DNA of 12,876 nt from Candidatus Woesearchaeota archaeon (GCA_003648985.1 QMQQ01000015.1:1-12876), one strand, 5' to 3'. Positions 1 through 6,977 are shown, counted from the stretch's first letter. A program made the numbers and translations. The notes: generated by a model not told the origin, from the sequence alone.

Positions 1-1
1 G

Positions 2-2188
2 AGCATAGCCATACTTGAATGGAATGGCGTAAATGAAACAATGCATGGCAATGGCAATAATTGGTATTTGAATAAAACAGGATTGTCAAGCGGTACATAC
101 GCATATAAGGTTTATGGCAATGACACGGTAGATAACTGGAACAGTTCCGAGAAAAGGGAAATAATAGTCGACACAACAACACCGAGCATAACACTGTATT
201 CTCCGCAAAACAACACAGTTATAACAAATGCAGCACCAACGTTTAATTTCACAACTACAGATAATATTGATACAAATCTAACATGCGAATTATTCATAAA
301 CAACTCAGGCTATGGCATTGTAAGCGCACCTAACGGAACACCGACAACAATAACTGCAAATAACTCGCTTGCCGACGGAACCTATCATTGGTACATTAAT
401 TGTACGGACGATGCGCAGAACACAGGAAAGAGCGCAGTATGGATGTTCAAGATAGAAGCAGAACCACCGTCAATAGGTTTTGTACAGCCAACAACCGATG
501 CTGGAAATTACTCTCAGGATTGGATAGCAGCAAACGTCACAGCATCTGATGAAGACCTTGAAACAATCACAATCTATCTTTACAATACGAGCGGCCTTGT
601 TAATTCAACTACAAGGAATGCTTCTCCTTTGTTCATCAACTGGACTAATCTCTCAGATGGTTTATATTATCTAAACGCCACAGCAAACGACACATATGGC
701 AATACTAATTCAACTGAAACAAGAAAAATTCTCTTGGATACAACACCGCCCATAATTACTGCAACGCACCTAGAGCCTTATGATCCAGCGATAAATAAAA
801 ATGTAAGCCTAGACTTAAATGCAAGTGATAATATTCAGTTTGAAAAACATGCCAATATCACATATCCTAACGGAACAAAGCTAACATTAAATTTGCCTGC
901 AGAATTCACTCCACCAATCCAGGGGAAATATAATGTAACATTCTTTGTAAATGATGCTGCAAACAACATAGCAACATCAGAAGATTACTTCATAGCTGGT
1001 GCAAAACAAGTTTATGCCACATTTAATGCAATAGACCATACGCTTGCTGATCTCGACGTAAACCTCACAATATATTTCACAGGAACAGACAAGATTGTTG
1101 AATCCGAATCATTCACAGGAACCTTTTCGAGAAACGCCACAACAACCATGTATGATCTTCTTTTCACAGCTTTTAACAATACAATCAAAAGCAGATTAAA
1201 CGAAATAAATCTCTCATCTAATGGCAACAACACAATAGGTCTCGATCGTTATCCAAGCATTCCAGGATTTATTATTGCTTATAGTATATCAACAGACTAT
1301 ACATTCAAAAACACAAGCATTACAATAAGCTATTCAAACATGTCTTTCAAAAACGAAGACCATCTTGCTGTTTATTATTGCTCTGATTGGAATTTCACGT
1401 CAAGAACGTGCAGCAGTAGCTGGACTAAAATTGCATCAACCCAGAATAAAACGAGTGATACATTCACAATAGAAAGAACAACCCTAAGCGCATTTGCCAT
1501 AAAGCAGGAAAGTTATTGCGGTGATGGTGTTTGCAATCCAGATGAAGATTGCGAAAGCTGTCCAGATGATTGTGGTGTTTGTAAAGAAGAAGTGAAGCGC
1601 AGGAGAAGGTCCTGCATATCAGAATGGAACTGCACTGACTGGAGCCCTTGTACTCCAGAAGGATTACAATATAGAACATGCATTGATATGAGAAATTGCA
1701 GGATTCCATTTAAAAAACCACCAGAAACAAGAGAATGCACATATATACCTTCATGCAACAACAGTATAAAAGATGTTAATGAAACAGATGTTGATTGCGG
1801 TGGTATATGTCCTCCGTGTCCTGATGGAAAGAAATGCATTACTGATGATGATTGTATTGGGAAATGCGACCCAATCAAGAAAATCTGCTATACGCAAAAA
1901 ATAAAACCAGAAATACCTATGCCAAGAACCATAAGATCAATTCAAGCATTTGTCGGATTTGTCAACAATATTTTCAAAATCTCCAAAGACATCTTCATCA
2001 AAGCCCCGATAAATCTCATAAAAGGTTTAAGCACGATAATAATCAAAAACAAGTTCCTAGCTGCTTACACAATAATAATTACAACGATTCTAATAATAGT
2101 TTTACAGATTGGAAAAATAAAACAAAGAAGATTACAGAAAAAAATCGAAAGATACCTCAAAAAGTTAAGAGAAGAAGGAAAATTATAG
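2..2188 (+). CDS. Cell-surface protein with Ig-like repeats, Cys-rich stalk and C-terminal membrane anchor (5' partial)
   Basis: The reading frame is open from base 2 with no stop before the ATG at 41, and the residues before that ATG (ILEWNGVNET) fit an Ig-like strand pattern, so the true start lies left of the window. Numbering from the ATG at 41, residues 1-320 form repeated Ig-like units joined by DTTTPSI/DTTPPII linkers. Residues about 325-487 resemble the beta-rich domain that precedes PGF-type anchors in archaeal surface proteins. A Cys-rich stalk follows in three parts: CGDGVCNPDEDCESCPDDCG near 493, a thrombospondin-type-1-like stretch near 525-567 (WNCTDWSPC, RTC), and NETDVDCGGICPPC near 580-600. 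One hydrophobic helix (about 672-690) and a strongly basic tail (KQRRLQKKIERYLKKL) follow, implying outside-to-inside topology with a short cytoplasmic tail. I count about 37 N-x-S/T sequons, typical of an archaeal S-layer or adhesion glycoprotein. The ligand is unknown. Confidence 0.85.
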   Translation, partial: SIAILEWNGVNETMHGNGNNWYLNKTGLSSGTYAYKVYGNDTVDNWNSSEKREIIVDTTTPSITLYSPQNNTVITNAAPTFNFTTTDNIDTNLTCELFINNSGYGIVSAPNGTPTTITANNSLADGTYHWYINCTDDAQNTGKSAVWMFKIEAEPPSIGFVQPTTDAGNYSQDWIAANVTASDEDLETITIYLYNTSGLVNSTTRNASPLFINWTNLSDGLYYLNATANDTYGNTNSTETRKILLDTTPPIITATHLEPYDPAINKNVSLDLNASDNIQFEKHANITYPNGTKLTLNLPAEFTPPIQGKYNVTFFVNDAANNIATSEDYFIAGAKQVYATFNAIDHTLADLDVNLTIYFTGTDKIVESESFTGTFSRNATTTMYDLLFTAFNNTIKSRLNEINLSSNGNNTIGLDRYPSIPGFIIAYSISTDYTFKNTSITISYSNMSFKNEDHLAVYYCSDWNFTSRTCSSSWTKIASTQNKTSDTFTIERTTLSAFAIKQESYCGDGVCNPDEDCESCPDDCGVCKEEVKRRRRSCISEWNCTDWSPCTPEGLQYRTCIDMRNCRIPFKKPPETRECTYIPSCNNSIKDVNETDVDCGGICPPCPDGKKCITDDDCIGKCDPIKKICYTQKIKPEIPMPRTIRSIQAFVGFVNNIFKISKDIFIKAPINLIKGLSTIIIKNKFLAAYTIIITTILIIVLQIGKIKQRRLQKKIERYLKKLREEGKL

Positions 2189-2204
2189 GAACAGAAAGAA
2201 CGAA

Positions 2205-2239
2205 CTAATTAAAGCTTAAAATTAGCCAACCCGATTTTT
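2205..2239 (+). terminator. Possible terminator after the surface-protein gene
   Basis: CTAATT (2205-2210) and AATTAG (2220-2225) can pair across a 9-nt loop, and a run of six T follows at 2234-2239. It lies 17 nt after the surface-protein stop. The stem is short and all A-T except one pair, so the T-run may matter more than the hairpin, as in archaeal oligo-T termination. Confidence 0.25.
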
Positions 2240-2291
2240 TCATTAGTTGAGCAAAATCAGACCCTTCATTAAATAAAATATCTTCTTCCAT
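2205..2291 (-). CDS. Possible 28-aa ORF coupled to the acidic small protein
   Basis: On the minus strand an ATG follows directly on the stop codon of the acidic gene (TAA then ATG) and opens a 28-codon frame: MEEDILFNEGSDFAQLMKK, then SGWLILSFN. The stop-start contact would suit translational coupling, and the peptide begins acidic like its upstream neighbour. There is no independent ribosome-binding site and no recognised family. The left part overlaps the possible terminator of the converging surface-protein gene. It may be chance. Confidence 0.2.
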   Translation of the reverse strand: MEEDILFNEGSDFAQLMKKSGWLILSFN

Positions 2292-2456
2292 TTAATAAGC
2301 CTCCTCATAACCCCTTAAAAATGCAGCTCCTTCTGGATCACTATCCTCAAGCTCTTCAATAACTTCCCTATATTCACTTTCTTCATCTTTATCCCACGCG
2401 TAATCGAATTCTTCTTCTTCCTCTTCTCTTTCCAGATCAAATTCTTCATATACCAT
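2292..2456 (-). CDS. Small highly acidic protein, AAFLRG family (copy 1)
   Basis: This is a 54-aa frame starting MVYEEFDLER, with an unbroken run of six Glu, and ending EGAAFLRGYEEAY. Nearly half the residues are Asp or Glu. The start is supported by a GGGGTG Shine-Dalgarno-like site four bases before the ATG and a TATA-like TATTTAAA about 27-34 nt upstream. The C-terminus matches the second acidic protein of this window (11383-11568), which has ANEAAFLRGCEKA, so the pair define a small family: a disordered acidic N-terminus plus a short conserved helix with AAFLRG. I know no function. An acidic tail with a short binding helix could dock on a basic partner such as a ribosomal, histone-like or polymerase protein, but that is inference. 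It is divergent from the PhoU gene. Confidence 0.72.
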   Translation of the reverse strand: MVYEEFDLEREEEEEEFDYAWDKDEESEYREVIEELEDSDPEGAAFLRGYEEAY

Positions 2457-2545
2457 TTTCCACCCCTTACTATATAATAAGATTTAAATATATATAGTTT
2501 TTCTATATACTATATATACGCTATTTAGATGCGATATAACTATAT
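2457..2545. promoter_or_regulatory. Divergent promoter region between the acidic small gene and the PhoU gene
   Basis: This extremely AT-rich intergenic stretch serves genes on both strands. For the minus-strand acidic gene there is GGGGTG at 2461-2466, a TATA-like element around 2482-2490, and AGTATATAG read on the minus strand from 2511 to 2503, exactly 55 nt before the A of the ATG. TATATAG (2491-2497) and CTATATA (2503-2509) form a 7-bp inverted repeat with a 5-nt spacer. For the plus-strand PhoU gene, TATATATAC at 2511-2519 is the likely TATA box. Confidence 0.55.
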
Positions 2546-3523
2546 TTGGGGGTGGTTAAAATTCCAGAATTTAGAAAGCTAATAAACTTTGGAAAAACAA
2601 GCTATGTAATCAGTCTGCCTAAAGGATGGATTAAAAAGAATAATCTCAAGAAAGGCGACACTGTTGTGCTTAAAAGGAATTCAGAAGGATTAATTATACT
2701 CCCAAAAATTTCAAAGAAAAAAGAAAGACTTGAAGTTCAAATAAAAGCTGACGGGAAATCTTTAGAAGAATTAAGACGAGAAATCATAGCAAACTATATC
2801 GACGGCTATAATACAATCCGTATAATAGGAGAACACGTTGGAAACATTTCTGGCAGGATAAAAAGAAACGTGCTTAACAAGTTGATGGGAATTGAAATTA
2901 TCGAAGAAGGAAGTAAAAAGCTAATTCTTAAAGACTTTATTGATCCCGAACAAATGGACGTTCTTGAGTTAATAAGAAAGGCAGATATCATGGTAAGAGA
3001 ATTATTCATTGATGTAAAAGATTTTTTCAAAAAACCGAAAGTGTCTATAGATAATTTATATGCCCGAGATGATGAAATTAATAGAATAACGTACTTTGTA
3101 TCACGAATAATCAAGTACAAACTTGAGATTTCCGATTCAGAATTTAGTCCAATGCAGTTTCTTATAATATGGCAAATAATGAGTGATATAGAAAGAATAG
3201 GCGATGAAGTTAAAAGATTAGGAAAATATTTAAAAAAGCTCGAATCTGAAGGCGAGATTAAGATGAGAATTAAAAGTATTTACTCTGAAGTAGAGAAACT
3301 TTATCTGGATGTAATGAGGGCCTTATTTTTAAAAAATCGGAAGCTTGCGCTAAAGCTCGCTCCTAAAAAAACAACTCTAATAACAAAACTAAAAAAATTG
3401 TCTGAAAAAGCGCATCAAGTACTGTGGGCTCAGAATATAATTGAAAAAATGAAAAACATAGTTTTACTTACAAACAATATAGGAAGAATGGTATCCCATT
3501 TGATTTTAACAAATGAACAATAA
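2546..3523 (+). CDS. PhoU-domain protein with N-terminal AbrB/SpoVT-like domain
   Basis: About 325 aa. Residues about 8-54 (RKLINFGKTSYVISLPKGWI through LKKGDTVVLKR) match the swapped-hairpin AbrB/SpoVT fold found at the N-terminus of archaeal PhoU-like regulators. Residues about 130-325 are helical with two PhoU-type three-helix repeats; the first carries RDDEINRITYFVSRII (174-189) and DIERIGDEVKRL (214-225), the family's acidic metal-binding signature. The second repeat (NNIGRMVSHLI) has lost most of its acidic residues. PhoU proteins link phosphate uptake to regulation, but no pst transporter or PhoB/PhoR-like gene is present here, so a phosphate role is not shown. The start is uncertain: TTG 2546, GTG 2552, or a non-standard ATT at 2561 that sits six bases after GGGGTG. 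It is the first gene of a three-gene operon, overlapping the next by 11 nt. Confidence 0.88.
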   Translation: MGVVKIPEFRKLINFGKTSYVISLPKGWIKKNNLKKGDTVVLKRNSEGLIILPKISKKKERLEVQIKADGKSLEELRREIIANYIDGYNTIRIIGEHVGNISGRIKRNVLNKLMGIEIIEEGSKKLILKDFIDPEQMDVLELIRKADIMVRELFIDVKDFFKKPKVSIDNLYARDDEINRITYFVSRIIKYKLEISDSEFSPMQFLIIWQIMSDIERIGDEVKRLGKYLKKLESEGEIKMRIKSIYSEVEKLYLDVMRALFLKNRKLALKLAPKKTTLITKLKKLSEKAHQVLWAQNIIEKMKNIVLLTNNIGRMVSHLILTNEQ

Positions 3524-4778
3524 AACATTTAATCAGGATTATAGGAAGTTAGAAAAAAATTTGCAAGAGCCAGAGATTAGAAAAACTATCGAAGCGCTTT
3601 TCGGCGTGCTGCCATATACCTTTTCTGAACTGTTTAAGCCATTTGACTCTCGAACAAGAATATTCATTGTCAATACACCTAAATGTGAAGTAGTGTGCAA
3701 ATGGTTCTGTCAAGAGCAACAAGATATATATGGGCTCTCCAGACGCCCATCTGAAGTAGTAGACTCTGAAATAGGTATTTATCAAAAATTAGCACCGAAA
3801 CCCACAAAAGATAAACCAGAATATATACCGCATTATTACGCATCAACAAAGTTTTCAGATGGTACAGCAACGATCTGGCTTGAAAAAACAGAAGCTTCTC
3901 TCGACGAAAAATTGAACTCGCAAGATATACAGCAAGAAGAAAAAAAGAAACTTATTTTTAAAGCATTAGAGACTTATTTTGCTTTTACTAAAACACTAAA
4001 TGATATTATGTTTGGAACCGAAGATAAGTCAAAAATTGTGATTCCAAAAATCGAAAGGACCTTTTTAATAGATGATATCGGTGATTCAATAAAAAAGATG
4101 TTGATCGCCTTATATCGGCTACTTAGGGAACACTATGATGAAAGGGAAGCCATGTATGAAATGCTTGAACCATTGAGTCGCTACGGGTATCCAAAAGATG
4201 GAGCTATCGACTACTTGCTTACTACTACCATTGGATCCAGATTAACAGACAAATTCTACATACACTTTAACCCATATCCAAACCACTTTTTGATCAGAGA
4301 GGATGGTAAAGTTCTTTTATGCGATCTCACAAAAATCAGACAAGCATCAATAGAAATAGCTTTGGCACAATTATTCTTTCACCCATCTGTTTTAAATTCA
4401 TTTAACAGGGAAGAAATTGAAGAATTTATTACCTATTCATATCAATCACTATGCAATTCGCTCGGATTACCTGAATTGAAAGAGGAAGAATTTAAGAAAA
4501 AAGTAGAAAGGGCTGGCATGTATGCTTCAATAAGAAATTTAAATTATATGGTTTCCCTTTTAGAATATTTTAGAGTTAAAAAAGACGACGATGCGTACAG
4601 AAAAAACTTAAATCTATTTTTTCAAAAAAATAAAATTTATAAACCCAAAAATTTTCTAACAATGTGTAGAAAAGCACTTTCACAGATTAACATACCAGAC
4701 CCTCACCGCCAATTCGTGAATTTTATAGATGACCTGACTAATAGAATAATCAACCTTTACGAACATCAAAATGGTTAG
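3513..4778 (+). CDS. Kinase-fold (APH/choline-kinase-like) protein with altered catalytic loop
   Basis: A 421-aa protein whose landmarks fit the protein-kinase-like phosphotransferase fold. Lys63 in EVVCKWF suits the beta-3 ATP lysine, Glu86 in SEIGIYQKL the alpha-C glutamate, and H251-F-N253-P-Y-P-N257 the HxDxxxxN catalytic loop. CDLTK (Asp271) would be the metal-binding DFG-like aspartate. The expected catalytic Asp is Asn253, and the loop is one residue shorter than in typical aminoglycoside phosphotransferases. It may be an atypical kinase or a pseudokinase that binds nucleotide without phosphotransfer. The ATG lies inside the last codons of the PhoU gene and the 3' end overlaps the next gene by 8 nt, so the three are almost surely co-translated. 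The substrate is unknown. The fold assignment is by motif only, so function is tentative. Confidence 0.7.
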   Translation: MNNKTFNQDYRKLEKNLQEPEIRKTIEALFGVLPYTFSELFKPFDSRTRIFIVNTPKCEVVCKWFCQEQQDIYGLSRRPSEVVDSEIGIYQKLAPKPTKDKPEYIPHYYASTKFSDGTATIWLEKTEASLDEKLNSQDIQQEEKKKLIFKALETYFAFTKTLNDIMFGTEDKSKIVIPKIERTFLIDDIGDSIKKMLIALYRLLREHYDEREAMYEMLEPLSRYGYPKDGAIDYLLTTTIGSRLTDKFYIHFNPYPNHFLIREDGKVLLCDLTKIRQASIEIALAQLFFHPSVLNSFNREEIEEFITYSYQSLCNSLGLPELKEEEFKKKVERAGMYASIRNLNYMVSLLEYFRVKKDDDAYRKNLNLFFQKNKIYKPKNFLTMCRKALSQINIPDPHRQFVNFIDDLTNRIINLYEHQNG

Positions 4779-5190
4779 CATTCCGTATTCGTGGTTAAGG
4801 AGGTACTCAGACTCAAATAGAAATAGTGGAACAACCAAAAATAAAATCTTAGTTCTTGGAATTCCAGAACGCAAGGTAATGCTCTTTTTTTATCTGCGAA
4901 ATATATTAAATAGAATAAGGAAAGCTATAGGTTTCTGGACAAAGTGCAAAAACAAAAGCAATTTAGAACATTTGTGCGAAAGGTGTGAAAGAATACAAAC
5001 TTATCTTTCAGAACATGACGATGACTATTTTAAACCACGTTTACTTGAGGCTTGGAGAAGAAAACTTGAGGAAGAATTTGAAAAATATAAGAATAGATTC
5101 AAAGATGAACAAATAAGGAATATAGAACATACAATATCTCTTCTAGAAGCATATATAATTGAAAACAAGGAAAGAAAGAACTTCAGCTAA
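4771..5190 (+). CDS. Hypothetical protein, third gene of the PhoU operon
   Basis: 139 aa, family not recognised. The start ATG overlaps the previous stop (ATGGTTAG), a typical coupled arrangement, and I keep it for that reason; no separate ribosome-binding site is seen. Residues about 35-56 (VMLFFYLRNILNRIRKAIGFW) form a hydrophobic, basic helix that could lie on a membrane but looks too charged to span it. C59, H67, C69 and C72 (LEHLCERC) might form a small metal site. Residues about 88-137 are highly charged and predicted helical or coiled-coil (EAWRRKLEEEFEKYKNRF). It ends 14 nt before the converging RimK gene. The only functional hint is its operon partners. Confidence 0.7.
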   Translation: MVSIPYSWLRRYSDSNRNSGTTKNKILVLGIPERKVMLFFYLRNILNRIRKAIGFWTKCKNKSNLEHLCERCERIQTYLSEHDDDYFKPRLLEAWRRKLEEEFEKYKNRFKDEQIRNIEHTISLLEAYIIENKERKNFS

Positions 5191-5204
5191 ATTGCTTTTC
5201 AAAA

Positions 5205-6281
5205 TTAAAACTTCTCAACGCATATCTTTCCTTCGTCTATCTTTACTACTACTTCTTCGCCTTCCTTGAATTTACTTGCTTTTGTTGCAATCTCAGGCAG
5301 AAGAATGCGCTTTCCTCTAAAATCAAGATTTGTAATAATCTGCTTTCCGAATTCTGCTTTAGGAAGTTCTTCACGCAAAAGCTTTTCACTTTCGATTTTC
5401 TTTTTCATCTCGATAAACTCCCCAGTCTTTTTATATACAAAATGAGCAATATCTCTTGCTATGTCCTTCTTTGTCACAGCAGTTATTCCCCTCAATCCCG
5501 GTGAAATATTAGCTTCTATCACCAAAGGCCCTTTGCTGCTTTCAAGTATATCAATAGCACATATATCAGCATCTATCAGATTTGCTACTTTAACTGCAAT
5601 CTCACTTGTTTCTTCGCTTACAGAAACTTTCTTTCCTTTAGCACCTGCATGAATATTTGCTCTAGCTTCTCCTTTCTTTGCAATTCTTTGCATTGCAGCT
5701 GCAACCTTATTACCTATCACAAAAACCCTTAAATCTTTTCCACCTGTTTCAACATATTCCTGAATCAAAAACGGCTGCTTCAAAGCAATAATTGCATCAA
5801 GCATGCTTGAAGCAGCAGCATAGCTTTCTGCAAAGATAACGCCCCTACCTTGTGTACCATTGGGCAACTTTATGATCACAGGATAATGCACTTCATTCTC
5901 GAGAATCCTCTTTGCAGTAACAGGGGTAGCTAAATAGATTTTTGGCATGGGAATTTTGTGCTGAGCTAAAAACAAATGCATTAATATTTTATCATGAGCA
6001 AGATAAAAGGCCTTGCTTCTAATCGGCAAATAACTTTTATTCTCAAAAGCAACAGCCATTGCATGAAGCAGAGAAAGATATCTAAAACTCCCTTTTATAA
6101 AAATGCAATCATATCCTCCAAGCAGCTTTCCATCGTAAGAAACCTTAATGCTTTCTTTAGTTGTGACTTCTATCCTCCTCAAATCAAAATCATCAACAAT
6201 ATCAAAAAATCGTTTCATCGCATCAATTGTCATCAAACTGCTTCTGCTTCTTAATGAAATAAAAAGTGCTTTCTTGACCAT
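5205..6281 (-). CDS. rimK: RimK-family ATP-grasp ligase with C-terminal AbrB-like domain
   Basis: 358 aa. ATP-grasp landmarks run in order: YPVIIKLPNGTQGRGV (133-148), the nucleotide-binding lysine and glycine loop; FLIQEYVETGGKDLRVFVIG (171-190); RANIHAGAK (207-215); and VIEANISPGLRGI (254-266), the metal-binding Glu/Asn pair. This is the RimK pattern; relatives add glutamate or other amino acids to a protein or small-molecule carboxylate (ribosomal S6 in E. coli, LysX/ArgX carrier substrates and coenzyme F420 in others). The acceptor cannot be told here. After a charged linker, residues about 313-358 (ITNLDFRGKRILLPEIATK, KEGEEVVVKID) look like an AbrB/SpoVT swapped-hairpin barrel, making the protein longer than the roughly 300-aa E. 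coli enzyme. It starts 9 nt after the retropepsin-like gene's stop, with a GGGGTTGA site nearby. Confidence 0.88.
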   Translation of the reverse strand: MVKKALFISLRSRSSLMTIDAMKRFFDIVDDFDLRRIEVTTKESIKVSYDGKLLGGYDCIFIKGSFRYLSLLHAMAVAFENKSYLPIRSKAFYLAHDKILMHLFLAQHKIPMPKIYLATPVTAKRILENEVHYPVIIKLPNGTQGRGVIFAESYAAASSMLDAIIALKQPFLIQEYVETGGKDLRVFVIGNKVAAAMQRIAKKGEARANIHAGAKGKKVSVSEETSEIAVKVANLIDADICAIDILESSKGPLVIEANISPGLRGITAVTKKDIARDIAHFVYKKTGEFIEMKKKIESEKLLREELPKAEFGKQIITNLDFRGKRILLPEIATKASKFKEGEEVVVKIDEGKICVEKF

Positions 6282-6290
6282 CTTTTAATC

Positions 6291-6632
6291 TCAACCCCTT
6301 TTATTTGGATCTATTAAAAATCCTTTCTTTAAAACATCCAACCCAATCAAGACTTTATACCGCATATGGCGTCTATTAGCTAAAGTAAATTTCCCTTCAA
6401 GCATTTTTCCAGCAATCTCGACCTTTGCCTTCACAACAGGCCTTATCTTATTTCCATGAGCATGTTTGATCAAAACAGTTTTTATAACAGGTCCAAGAGC
6501 AAGCTCATCAGCAAGCTTTTCATCTATGCTTCCGTTTGTTGCTCCTGTATCTATCTTTGCCATCAACTGTCTGCTTCTTTTCCTACCAATAATCCTCACC
6601 TTTTCAACAACACCAATTACGAGTTTGTTCAT
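6291..6632 (-). CDS. Retropepsin-like aspartyl protease of the RimK-linked (COG4067 / 'ATP-dependent zinc protease') family
   Basis: 113 aa. AKIDTGATNGSID (25-37) carries the Asp-Thr-Gly triad of single-domain retropepsin-like proteases (Asp28). LANRRHMRYKVLIGLDVLKKG (85-105) followed by FLIDPNKRG is the conserved tail of the family called putative ATP-dependent zinc proteases, a name that reflects old annotation rather than a seen zinc site. Members usually sit next to rimK genes, as here, and have been proposed to reverse or process the peptide modification RimK makes; that pairing is known, the specific action here is inferred. It is the first gene of a two-gene minus-strand operon. A TATA-like TTTTAAATT about 28 nt upstream of the ATG points to a leaderless transcript. 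Confidence 0.85.
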   Translation of the reverse strand: MNKLVIGVVEKVRIIGRKRSRQLMAKIDTGATNGSIDEKLADELALGPVIKTVLIKHAHGNKIRPVVKAKVEIAGKMLEGKFTLANRRHMRYKVLIGLDVLKKGFLIDPNKRG

Positions 6633-6793
6633 TCCAAAGAAAGAAAAAGATTCAAATTTAAAAGTTATTCTTTTTTCAAACCTTTCTATATAGTCTTTAC
6701 TTCATAGTAGCGAACAGAAAAAACAAAGTTTTTAGCTGAATTTTGCGAAAATCTTTAAAATAAAGCGGCTTTTTTCAATAAAGGGGTGATAAA
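6633..6793. promoter_or_regulatory. Divergent promoter region between the protease/rimK operon and the mini-histone gene
   Basis: This 161-nt AT-rich spacer holds promoters facing outward. For the minus strand, a TATA-like TTTTAAATTTG is centred near 6660, about 28 nt from the protease ATG. For the plus strand, TCTTTAAAATAA (6752-6763) lies about 37 nt before the mini-histone ATG, leaving a leader of roughly 10 nt that contains the ribosome-binding site GGGGTGAT (6783-6790). The central 6690-6745 stretch shows nothing I recognise. Confidence 0.5.
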
Positions 6794-6955
6794 ATGTTAA
6801 TCGTAAAAAGTGCCCTAAAAGGTGTAGTACCTGGATTTAACATAGCTTCAGATTTTGCTGAAGCCCTTGATAAAAAGGTCCAAGAACTTATAAAAGAAGC
6901 ATCGAAACGCGCAGAAGCAAACGGCAGAAAAACAATAATGGCGAAGGACCTCTAA
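6794..6955 (+). CDS. DUF1931-type mini-histone (histone-fold) protein
   Basis: 53 aa. The order of elements is MLIVKSALKGVV (helix 1), a PGFNIASDF loop, a long helix 2 (FAEALDKKVQELIKEASKRA), then the histone L2 motif GRKTIMAKDL, where the Arg-Thr pair and Asp match the conserved R-T...D of histone folds. The chain stops right after this motif, so the third histone helix is missing; this matches short DUF1931-like proteins of DPANN archaea rather than full 65-70 aa archaeal histones. It probably dimerises through helix 2 and may bind DNA, but that is inferred. The start is backed by a strong GGGGTGAT ribosome-binding site five bases upstream and a TATA-like element further up. It lies 39 nt upstream of the polymerase gene on the same strand and may be co-transcribed with it. 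Confidence 0.85.
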   Translation: MLIVKSALKGVVPGFNIASDFAEALDKKVQELIKEASKRAEANGRKTIMAKDL

Positions 6956-6977
6956 AAATATAAAAATGAACAATTCC

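Noticed and set aside
41..43. ATG 41 as the true start of the surface protein
   Set aside because: The frame is open to base 2 upstream with protein-like sequence in register, no signal peptide follows the ATG, and no promoter or ribosome-binding site precedes it.
1513..1878. 121-aa open frame on the minus strand
   Set aside because: It lies antisense to the Cys-rich stalk of the surface protein; the composition (Ser/Gln/His-rich) is what the reverse of Cys/Asp/Gly codons gives. No promoter or family signal.
1852..2208. 118-aa plus-strand frame overlapping the end of the surface protein
   Set aside because: Asn/Lys/Gln-rich translation of the wrong frame of an AT-rich gene; the real frame there encodes a clear membrane helix and basic tail.
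4797..4804. Strong Shine-Dalgarno match AAGGAGGT
   Set aside because: No ATG, GTG or TTG with an open frame follows at a useful distance, so it is probably the codons for Leu-Arg-Arg inside the 139-aa protein.
5994..6254. 86-aa plus-strand frame
   Set aside because: Antisense to the N-terminal half of RimK, whose ATP-grasp motifs are unmistakable.
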